A DNA stretch of 35,400 nucleotides, taken from Candidatus Sumerlaeota bacterium. GTDB taxonomy: Bacteria > Sumerlaeota > Sumerlaeia > MWCT01 > JAUWMI01. The stretch lies in assembly GCA_030613245.1 (NCBI GenBank), contig JAUWMI010000044.1, forward strand, positions 1-35,400. Reading direction: 5' to 3'. The notes under the pieces were generated by a model. That model was not told the origin of the DNA, made no database searches, and saw only the letters and a program-made list of their open reading frames with translations. A program made the position numbers and the translations under genes. Of the stretch, positions 26,833 through 35,400 are shown piece after piece (position 1 is the stretch's first letter; every line of letters starts with the position of its first letter).

Positions 26833-27423
26833 TTACGTGTTCTTGAGGTGAGATTCAATCATTTTCAGAATCTCGTCGCGGCCTTCGCCTGTTCTGGCAG
26901 AGAAGGCAATAAAGGGAATCGCCTCAGCGCCTGGAAATGCAGCAGTGATCCGGCGTATCTGGCGCACGAGCTCGCTGCGCGAGAGCTTGTCGGTCTTGGT
27001 CAAAACGATAAAATAGGGAATGTTGTGCAGGTCGAGCCACGCCACCAGCTCGAGCTCCTCTTTTTCAGGTAGGCGCCGTGCATCCAGGATCAGGATGAAG
27101 GCCTTGAGTGCCGGATTGTCACGCAGATAGCCTTCGACAAGCTTTCCCCACTGCCGACGCATTGCTTTGGAAACTTTGGCATAGCCATACCCGGGAAGAT
27201 CAACGAAGTAGACAGTGCCATTAATGAGGAAGAAATTGATCTGGCGCGTGCGGCCTGGCGTGGCGCTGGTGCGGGCAAGATTTTTCCGACGGACGACCGT
27301 GTTGAGCAGGCTGGATTTGCCGACGTTCGAGCGGCCGGCAAAAGCAATCTGGGGCAGTGCGTCGCGAGGAAAGTCAGCACGCCGCGCTGTGCTGCAAAGA
27401 AACTCTGCCGTCTTAACGCGCAT
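26833..27423 (-). CDS. engB: Ribosome biogenesis GTP-binding protein EngB/YsxC
   Basis: EngB is an essential GTPase for late assembly of the large ribosomal subunit. The 196-residue product has all GTPase motifs: G1 GRSNVGKS (30-37), a switch I Thr in SATPGRT, G3 DLPGYG (75-80), G4 TKTD (142-145) and G5 SAR (175-177). The N-terminal FAGRSNVGKSSLLN and GYGYAKV stretches are diagnostic. The ATG at 27423 has AAGGA seven bases upstream. It lies 127 bp before mutS2 on the same strand. A repeat-filled gap of 537 bp, including a MITE-like element, separates it from lon, so it is probably not in the clpX-lon transcript. Confidence 0.96.
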   Translation of the reverse strand: MRVKTAEFLCSTARRADFPRDALPQIAFAGRSNVGKSSLLNTVVRRKNLARTSATPGRTRQINFFLINGTVYFVDLPGYGYAKVSKAMRRQWGKLVEGYLRDNPALKAFILILDARRLPEKEELELVAWLDLHNIPYFIVLTKTDKLSRSELVRQIRRITAAFPGAEAIPFIAFSARTGEGRDEILKMIESHLKNT

Positions 27424-27461
27424 ACCGTGTCCTTTTTATGAACACAAAATGACTTAAATGA

Positions 27462-27686
27462 GGGGTCGGGGAGTTTTCCCTCCGATCCCTCATCCCAAGC
27501 GAAGCAAGGGATCTCCTTCAGGATGAATCCTTCAGGATGAATCCTTTCAAGCCATTATAGAGATCCATCCACTTCGGATTCATTGATTCTATTTCTCATA
27601 TCATTAGTCATTATAGGAGTAAGATCCTTCGTCGCTTCGCTCCTCAGGATGAGCAGTCGGCGTTATAGAAAACTCCCCGACTGCTC
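27462..27686. mobile_element. MITE-like element with inverted ends and 10 bp target duplication
   Basis: The element begins GGGGTCGGGGAGTTTTC and ends GAAAACTCCCCGACTGCTC, sharing a perfect 13 bp inverted repeat (TCGGGGAGTTTTC). ACTTAAATGA is present directly outside both ends (27452-27461 and 27687-27696), as expected of a target-site duplication. There is no open reading frame. Inside are two tandem copies of a ~15-base unit (CTTCAGGATGAATC, near 27514-27545), CATTATAG direct repeats, and a second nested pair AGCAGTCGG/CCGACTGCT at the right end. GATCCTTCGTCGCTTCGCTC also occurs inside, a kind of run I recall from intergenic repeats elsewhere. The transposase family is unknown. Confidence 0.65.
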
Positions 27687-27717
27687 ACTTAAATGAACCA
27701 ACAATTTCGCCTCACCC

Positions 27718-27776
27718 TAGGGGCAGGTCCTTGTGCCTGCCCTATTATGTTGGGCAACCACGAGGGTTGCCCCTAC
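27718..27776. repeat. Compound GTAG-type palindrome, two hairpins head to head
   Basis: The first hairpin pairs TAGGGGCAGG with CCTGCCCTA; the second pairs TGGGCAACC with GGTTGCCCCTA; six bases separate them. The outer ends (TAGGGGCA and TGCCCCTAC) are also inverted, so this looks like a REPIN: two REP-like units facing each other. Confidence 0.75.
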
Positions 27777-27960
27777 GATTAGCCTTAAATTGCCTTTTTA
27801 AGCAAATGTGTATTACCAAAAGGTGCCATTAAGGTCAATGATTGTTCGTGGATTCAAAACATTTTCATCACTGGACCTTGAGTGAACGTTAATTACACGT
27901 AGACTATGGACTTTCAGAAAATGAGGAGGGAGATGCCCTGCCTGCCTCCGGCGGGGTTTA

Positions 27961-30408
<2,448 letters not shown>

Positions 30409-30437
30409 AGTAATTCCTAGTGAAATGAAGCCTCAGC

Positions 30438-31697
30438 TCAGGCCAGTTCCTTTTTCTCCCGCAGGATAAACACCGGATTCTCGCGGTTCTTCACCACATT
30501 GGCATCAATACGACACAGGGCGATCTCCTGGGCGCGCGTCGGGAGTTCGTACATGATGTTCAGCATGATCTCCTCAATGACCGTACGAAGCCCGCGAGCA
30601 CCGGTTTCCGTCTCCATCGCCTGCTGCGCAATGGCCTTGAGTGCCTCGGGTGTAAATTCCAGCTCAACGCCTTCGAGCTCGAAGTATTTTTTGTACTGCT
30701 TCACAATGGCGTTCTTGGGCCGTTCGAGTATTTCGATCAGCTCCTCCTCGTTCAGTTTGTCCAAGGTAGAAGTGACGGGGAAGCGGCCAATGAACTCGGG
30801 TATGAAGCCGTATTTCAGTAGGTCATAAAACTGTACCTGGCGCAGCAGGGCGCCGATGTTCTTCTCCCGTTTGCCCACGATATCGGCTCCAAAGCCCATG
30901 GTGCGATTTGATACGCGCCTTTCAATAATGTTCTCCAGGCCGCTGAAGGCGCCACCGCAGATGAACAAAACGTTCGTCGTATCAATCTTAATGTATTCCT
31001 GATGGGGATGCTTGCGGCCACCGGTTGGCGGAACGTTGGCAATTGCCCCTTCCAGGATTTTCAGAAGTGCCTGCTGAACGCCTTCGCCTGAAACATCGCG
31101 AGTAATCGAGACATTCTGAGTCGTCTTCGCAAGTTTATCAATCTCGTCTATATAGATAATTCCTCTCTGCGCCCGCTCAATATCGCCATTGGCATTCTGA
31201 AGCAGGCGGAGTAGGACATTTTCGACATCCTCGCCGACATAGCCAGCCTGGGTAAGTGACGTTGCATCGGAAATGGCAAATGGAACGTCGAGAATTTTTG
31301 CCAGGGTTTTCGCCACCAGAGTCTTACCCGACCCGGTAGGGCCGATCAACAAAATATTACTCTTTTCGAGCTCAATGTCCTCGGCATAAAGGTTGTGTAA
31401 AACTCGCTTGTAGTGATTGTGCACCGCCACAGAGAGGATCTTTTTGGTATGGTCCTGAGAAATGACGTATTGATCAAGGGTTCCCTTGATTTCTTTGGGC
31501 GTTGGCAAACGTCGAATGCTCTGGAGGGCTTCCTCTTCGGCCTGGACCATCTGGTCGCGACGCAGGCGCTCGCTGCACTGGTTAATGCACTCGTCGCAGA
31601 CGTAGACACTTGTCATTGTGTCCTTCTGCGGTAGCCCCTTGAAGAGCGTTTGCACCGAGTGCTGATCTTTTCCGCAAAACGAACAACGTAGGCGCAT
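30438..31697 (-). CDS. clpX: ATP-dependent Clp protease ATP-binding subunit ClpX
   Basis: ClpX unfolds tagged proteins and feeds them to the ClpP peptidase. The 419-residue product has the N-terminal C4 zinc finger (C5, C8, C34, C37), Walker A GPTGSGKT (119-126), Walker [10 protein letters not shown] (~184-192), the GYVGED pore loop and sensor/arginine stretches (GARGLRTV). The IGF loop that docks on ClpP is seen as MGFGAD, so a ClpP partner is expected. The ATG at 31697 has GGAG ten bases upstream. lon follows after 29 bp. The common tig-clpP genes are not upstream: a 719 bp gap and an unrelated divergent gene lie there, so clpP must be elsewhere. Confidence 0.97.
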   Translation of the reverse strand: MRLRCSFCGKDQHSVQTLFKGLPQKDTMTSVYVCDECINQCSERLRRDQMVQAEEEALQSIRRLPTPKEIKGTLDQYVISQDHTKKILSVAVHNHYKRVLHNLYAEDIELEKSNILLIGPTGSGKTLVAKTLAKILDVPFAISDATSLTQAGYVGEDVENVLLRLLQNANGDIERAQRGIIYIDEIDKLAKTTQNVSITRDVSGEGVQQALLKILEGAIANVPPTGGRKHPHQEYIKIDTTNVLFICGGAFSGLENIIERRVSNRTMGFGADIVGKREKNIGALLRQVQFYDLLKYGFIPEFIGRFPVTSTLDKLNEEELIEILERPKNAIVKQYKKYFELEGVELEFTPEALKAIAQQAMETETGARGLRTVIEEIMLNIMYELPTRAQEIALCRIDANVVKNRENPVFILREKKELA

Positions 31698-32048
31698 CAG
31701 CGATTTTTCTCCTGTTTCTCACCCATTTAATAGCAACTGTGTTTGAATGTATATACTAATCTTGCAAACATGGCAATCAAAAAACACCTTGTTTAAAATC
31801 CCACAGACAGGCATCGAGTTGCCAGCGACTGCTCTGGCCTGAACTGCCAGGCTTTCTGGTCAAAACCATTTGTCTAACTGCTGCAAAATCAAACAGAAAT
31901 ATCAGCTTCTCGCGTCTTTATAGCGGATTGAATAATTCACATCCCGCACAGGATGCGCGTGCCCTGAGCGGTCTGAGTCTACCGGGCTATGAACTTTCCA
32001 AGAAGTGACTACGTAGATTCTGTTCAAAGTTTGGCGCCATACATTTGA

Positions 32049-32066
32049 ACAGGCAAGGATGCCTGT
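32049..32066. repeat. 7 bp hairpin ACAGGCA-AGGA-TGCCTGT
   Basis: A perfect short hairpin in the clpX/cytochrome gap. I recall similar 'caggcaaggatgcctg' runs as dispersed repeats in environmental genomes. No other copy is seen in this window. Confidence 0.5.
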
Positions 32067-32194
32067 ACCACCATCAAGACCGCAGAGCATGGCATTGGCG
32101 TGAAGGCTGCGCCACAAGACATCATGTTGCCGGAATGCCCCAATGTGCCAGCGGAAGGTTGGCATGGCGGAGCAATAGTGATGTGTGTAAACCG

Positions 32195-32222
32195 TTGACA
32201 TTCATGGGATGATTTGTAAAGT
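32195..32222 (+). promoter_or_regulatory. Possible sigma-70 promoter for the tetraheme cytochrome gene
   Basis: A consensus TTGACA (32195-32200) is followed after 16 bases by TAAAGT (32217-32222; four of six match TATAAT). It faces the cytochrome gene, but the ATG is ~195 bp away, which would leave a long leader. Confidence 0.3.
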
Positions 32223-32416
32223 AGAAGGCAATTACATCAGAGAGGTGAGGTATTGTTGAATTCAATGCCCCTGAGGCGTATTAACCGCGCAGTGCGAGGG
32301 TATTCAGTAAGGCAAATCTTTTTGCCGGCACTATTACTCAGTGGGCCTTCTTCGGTACCTGGTAGATAATAACCCGGATACCAATAGCAAGATAAGATGG
32401 AGGAACAAGTACCGTC

Positions 32417-33064
32417 ATGAAGCAGATTCGCATTCCCCATGGAGCTTTATGTGTTCTGCTGGGCGCGCTGGCGCTCGGTGTGTGTGTTGCAGGCTACTGC
32501 CAGATTACAGGTTCGGCGCATGATTTTTCGTACCTGAACCCGGAACAGAAACTCTGCATCTCTTGTCATACGCCACACGGGGCAGATACCAGCGCCGTTC
32601 AAGCCCCCTTATGGAACCGCGAAATTCCATCGCGTACCTATTTTGTCTACAGTAGCCCCAGCCTCGATGCCACGATGGATCAACCAAGCGCAGCGTCCAA
32701 GCTCTGCCTGAGCTGCCACGATGGCTCCCTCGCCGTTGATCTGTATGGTGGGAATATTGGCACCCGATACATCCGGGACTCAGAGGCAATTGCAGGGGAT
32801 TTCGATGAGCTCCGCAGCGATCATCCCATTTCTTTTTTGTATGACGATGCCTTGGCGGCCGAGGACGGGGAACTTTATCCGCCCACAACTACTTCTTCAG
32901 GCCTGGGCCGCACGATTCAGCTCGATCTGTTGATCGAGGATCAGCTTGAATGTTCTTCATGTCATGACGTGCATAACGGGCCGGCGGCTGTTGCGGTAGA
33001 TGACAACCTGCTTGTGATTACTCAGCGCGAAAGTCGCCTCTGCCTGACCTGTCATAACAAGTAG
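32417..33064 (+). CDS. Secreted tetraheme c-type cytochrome (paired CXXCH type)
   Basis: The 215-residue product has a signal peptide (basic start, hydrophobic ~10-27) and four haem-binding CXXCH motifs: CISCH (47-51), CLSCH (97-101), CSSCH (179-183) and CLTCH (209-213). The first is followed by TPHG and the third by DVHNG, as in doubled-CXXCH domains (CxxCHxPH), arranged here as two pairs. It should carry electrons in the periplasm or at the surface. GGAGGA lies 13 bases before the ATG, a long spacing. The gene is alone: no quinol dehydrogenase or maturation gene is near, so its redox partner cannot be read. The window's only other respiratory genes are cydAB. The long stretch between haems 2 and 3 (~78 residues) has no recognised domain. 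Confidence 0.9.
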   Translation: MKQIRIPHGALCVLLGALALGVCVAGYCQITGSAHDFSYLNPEQKLCISCHTPHGADTSAVQAPLWNREIPSRTYFVYSSPSLDATMDQPSAASKLCLSCHDGSLAVDLYGGNIGTRYIRDSEAIAGDFDELRSDHPISFLYDDALAAEDGELYPPTTTSSGLGRTIQLDLLIEDQLECSSCHDVHNGPAAVAVDDNLLVITQRESRLCLTCHNK

Positions 33065-33236
33065 CCTCGCCTGCAGCCACCGTTTCATTAAAGTCCTATT
33101 ACTGAGGTGCAAGCATAAGTCTGCACGCAGAAGTATGAGGGTTCCCCACGATAATTTCACGTTTTCAAACCAACAAACGGGCTAATCCCATGAAGTAACG
33201 GCACAGAGCGCGGTGAGCTCTCGTACGAGGAGTAAT

Positions 33237-34931
33237 TTACGGTGAGAAATGCGAGCGAATCTGCTCTTCCAGTGCTTGGGGCACCGGATATCCAAAGCCT
33301 TGCGCCAGCTCCAGATGGTAATATGCCTGCTCGTAATCAGGAGGCGTTAGCCCCACATAGCATCGCGCCAGGTTGTAGTGTGCGCTGCGATTGTTAGGCC
33401 AGATGCGAAGAGATTCATTCAGCTGCTGAATCGCTCGTTCAGTGTGGCCTTGCGCTGCGTAGACCACGCCAAGATTGTTGCACACCTGATAGTCGTTCGG
33501 ATTGAGCTGCACGGCCCTTTCCAGAAGCGCCTGGGCTTTCTCGATCTCCCCTTCATCGAAATAGATGTGCGCCATGCCATCCAGCGCTGGGACTGCGTTG
33601 GGAGATTTCCTGTATGTGTCTGACCAGAGCAGCTTGTCGTTTCCCCAGACAAGATTGCGATAGACAACCCCGTAGGTGTAGAAGATAAGCGGCACAGCGC
33701 ACACAACGATCATCACAAACTCTCGGCGCGACTCGATCCATTCCGTGCGCACCGCTTTGAGCAAACCCCACAGCACTCCCGCCAGCACTCCTGCTATTAA
33801 TGCAAAGCCGACACACGGGAGGTACATATAGCGCTCTGCCAAGGGATTGGAAATCGGAATCACATTTGAGACCGGCAGAAACGTGATGCCAATCCAGATA
33901 AGGCCAAAGGCGAGCACTGGCTTGCGATAGCGCAGAAGAAACCCTATCGCAACAAGGTAGCCCAAAGAGAAGAGCGCTGATAAGAGAATGGTCGGGTGGA
34001 AGGGAGTCAAAATTGGCTCAATATCATGAATCAAGCACAGGCCTTTCGGCACGAGAAACAGCGACCAGTAGAACACAAAAATGCGTAGGAAGTTAAAAAG
34101 CGCGATTTCTCGTTGGAGACCAAATATTGGTAATGGGAGCGCCCGAGGGGGAACCATCAGCACAAATCGAATAAGAAGGTAGAAGATGAGTACGCCGGCA
34201 TGGAGCACGAGAAAGAGCGACATGCGTGCCTGCAGCGAAGGCGTGCGCGCCATGCGACTGGGGCGTAGCATGAGCTCCATCAAGAGGAGCAGGAGCGGCA
34301 GGGGCGCGGCAGATTCTTTCGAGAGCATGGCCAGGAGTGATGCGATGAGCGAAAGCACCATGAGCAGCCCGTTTCGCCGTTGTGCCCGGAACGTCTGTAC
34401 GTAGAGAACCACTGCGAGAAGCACAAAGCAGGTGGCAAGCAGATCCTCGCGAAATGAAATCGCATTGACCGCCTCGGTATTAACTGGATGCAGCGAAAAG
34501 ACAAGCGCCCCGAACAAAGGCACAAACGTTGCGCGAAAGAAGACTGTCAAAAGCCAATATACGAGCAGGGCGTTCAGAATATGAATAGCCAGATTCGTGG
34601 CATGATAGCCCACCGGACGCTTTTGCCACAGCGCATGCTCGAGGAAATAAGTGAACGTCACCACGGGACGGTAGGAAAGTTCAATCGTCTTGTCGAAGTA
34701 GTCTTGCGTGAAGAGGCCTGGCAGATTTCGGAGTGATGTAATGAACGTGCTTTCCAGAATTACCGATTTGTCGTCGTAGGTGAACTTATTGAACAGGGTG
34801 TTTCCATAGACAATAAGGTTCACCAGTACGATCAACAAGAGCAGCTTCTGTTGTCCGCGACCGGAAAGGCGTGGGTCTCCCAGCGGTGACTCTTGTGGTC
34901 CATTCGAAGCAGGCGTATGGAGCTGGTTCAT
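33237..34931 (-). CDS. TMTC-like polytopic membrane protein with C-terminal TPR repeats
   Basis: The 564-residue product has about ten membrane helices (from residue ~29) followed by three TPR repeats (~455-560). The early FTYDD motif in the first outer loop (~50-54) and AERYMYLPCVGF (about residues 363-374) resemble the GT-C-fold TMTC family (DUF1736), which in animals transfers mannose from dolichol-phosphate to proteins. Bacterial members are common but little studied, so glycosyl transfer is inference. The TPRs (AHIYFDEGEIEKAQALLERAVQLNPND and so on) would bind protein partners. The ATG at 34931 has no strong ribosome site. It follows the spermidine synthase gene by 48 bp on the same strand and may be co-transcribed. 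Confidence 0.85.
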   Translation of the reverse strand: MNQLHTPASNGPQESPLGDPRLSGRGQQKLLLLIVLVNLIVYGNTLFNKFTYDDKSVILESTFITSLRNLPGLFTQDYFDKTIELSYRPVVTFTYFLEHALWQKRPVGYHATNLAIHILNALLVYWLLTVFFRATFVPLFGALVFSLHPVNTEAVNAISFREDLLATCFVLLAVVLYVQTFRAQRRNGLLMVLSLIASLLAMLSKESAAPLPLLLLLMELMLRPSRMARTPSLQARMSLFLVLHAGVLIFYLLIRFVLMVPPRALPLPIFGLQREIALFNFLRIFVFYWSLFLVPKGLCLIHDIEPILTPFHPTILLSALFSLGYLVAIGFLLRYRKPVLAFGLIWIGITFLPVSNVIPISNPLAERYMYLPCVGFALIAGVLAGVLWGLLKAVRTEWIESRREFVMIVVCAVPLIFYTYGVVYRNLVWGNDKLLWSDTYRKSPNAVPALDGMAHIYFDEGEIEKAQALLERAVQLNPNDYQVCNNLGVVYAAQGHTERAIQQLNESLRIWPNNRSAHYNLARCYVGLTPPDYEQAYYHLELAQGFGYPVPQALEEQIRSHFSP

Positions 34932-34979
34932 GAGTCTTGAGCTGGCCAGGAGCTAACAGCGAGCTGCGGTATTGTCATC

Positions 34980-35400
34980 CTAGGAACCCCGCTGCCTGCG
35001 TTTGCCAGCTTTGCGGACTTTTAAGCGAGCCGTGGTGAGACGCGAGACAAAGTCCGGCAGCAGGAATGCCCCCAGGTGAACGTTTGGATTATAGTATCGG
35101 GTTTTGAGCTGGAATTGGTTCCGTCGGTTAGAACGAAATGCCCCAATCGGATTTTGTTTCACGGAGCAAAATGCCAGGCAGTAGCTTCCGTCAGAGTAGG
35201 TGGGGATATGTACCATGTAGGCCAGTGCAATTGAGTAGACGCTGCGCAGTTTCTGAAACGTAGCACGGACATGGCGGGGGGTATAGAAGGGTGATCCCAC
35301 CTGGGCAGTCAGAACGCCTTGCGGCGCCATGGCCTTGCGGGTATGGCGGTAAAAGGCAAGGTTAAACAGGGTTTTGCTTGGTCCGGCGGGATCAGTGGAG
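34980..35400 (-). CDS. Spermidine synthase family protein, C-terminal part (5' end outside the window)
   Basis: The frame runs open to the right edge, so the N-terminus is missing; about 139 residues are seen. They begin STDPAGPSKTLF, which matches the conserved 'D-S/T-TDPVGPA..LF' active-site segment of SpeE, then FYRHTRKAMAPQGVLTAQVGSPF, the core MAPQGVL/G-S-P-F strand, and end with YYNPNVHLGAFLLPDFV, the family's C-terminal signature. SpeE transfers an aminopropyl group from decarboxylated SAM to putrescine; related enzymes make other polyamines, and the distinction cannot be made from this half. A basic tail of ~15 residues follows. The TMTC-like gene lies 48 bp downstream. Confidence 0.85.
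   Translation of the reverse strand, partial: STDPAGPSKTLFNLAFYRHTRKAMAPQGVLTAQVGSPFYTPRHVRATFQKLRSVYSIALAYMVHIPTYSDGSYCLAFCSVKQNPIGAFRSNRRNQFQLKTRYYNPNVHLGAFLLPDFVSRLTTARLKVRKAGKRRQRGS

Larger units (their letters stand above)
27424..27960. other. Repeat-filled intergenic region between lon and engB (about 540 bp)
   Basis: Nearly half is a 225 bp element with inverted ends and a 10 bp direct repeat on each side. A compound palindrome follows at 27718-27776. The rest (27777-27960) shows no gene; the stretch next to the lon stop has a CCTCCGGCGGGG hairpin-like run that could end the lon transcript. The promoter of engB should be near 27430-27460 but is not clear. Confidence 0.65.
31698..32416. 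other. Divergent intergenic region without a gene (about 720 bp)
   Basis: This gap lies between clpX (-) and the cytochrome gene (+). Frames at 31902-32201 and 32237-32440 show no domain and pass through a hairpin repeat, so they are not called. It holds an ACAGGCA hairpin at 32049-32066 and a possible promoter at 32195-32222. An RNA gene cannot be excluded, but I recognise none. Confidence 0.5.

Noticed and set aside
31902-32201. 99-codon - strand frame
   Set aside because: It reads through the ACAGGCA hairpin repeat (giving GGTGILACSN), a type of translated repeat that looks spurious; no ribosome site or domain.

Overview
The window reads as a chromosome segment of an uncultured, Gram-negative-type bacterium. 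It carries a very large secreted parallel beta-helix protein with 'choice-of-anchor Q'-like repeat ends, cytochrome bd oxidase, a periplasmic-type multiheme cytochrome, and many dispersed palindromic repeats with a REP-associated transposase. That mix fits candidate phyla such as Sumerlaeota, Hydrogenedentota or Omnitrophota, but this is an impression from protein style only; no rRNA or other decisive marker is present.

Layout. 1-9390: two tandem paralogous surface proteins on the + strand, the first cut by the window edge, the second 2835 residues long with six beta-helix modules and two copies of an unrecognised C-terminal module. 9391-11880: a gene-poor stretch with repeats and one gene, trmL (- strand, TTG start). 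11881-14097: a YyaL/SPATA20-type thioredoxin-domain protein with a lipoprotein-like leader. 14208-15220: a RAYT transposase closely bracketed by copies of its likely cognate palindromic element. 15271-18496: cydA, cydB and an M55 D-aminopeptidase in one direction. 18563-19918: a dicarboxylate/amino acid:cation symporter, convergent with them. 20298-23941: alaS and, divergently, a sugar phosphate isomerase/epimerase-like TIM barrel. 24354-31697: a minus-strand housekeeping run (clpX-lon, engB, mutS2) interrupted by a MITE-like insertion and other palindromes. 32417-33064: a tetraheme cytochrome c. 33237-35400: a TMTC-like membrane/TPR protein preceded by the C-terminal half of a spermidine synthase.

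How it fits together. Most genes are housekeeping (translation, ribosome assembly, proteolysis, DNA maintenance) or respiration. The unusual content is the modular beta-helix surface protein system, whose duplications are still visible at DNA level, and the dense population of intergenic palindromes. The latter fall into several families: a GTAG-footed hairpin with variable core, the RAYT-linked terminal-inverted-repeat element, and a 225 bp element flanked by a 10 bp direct repeat. I found no CRISPR array, rRNA or tRNA, and no recognisable defence system.
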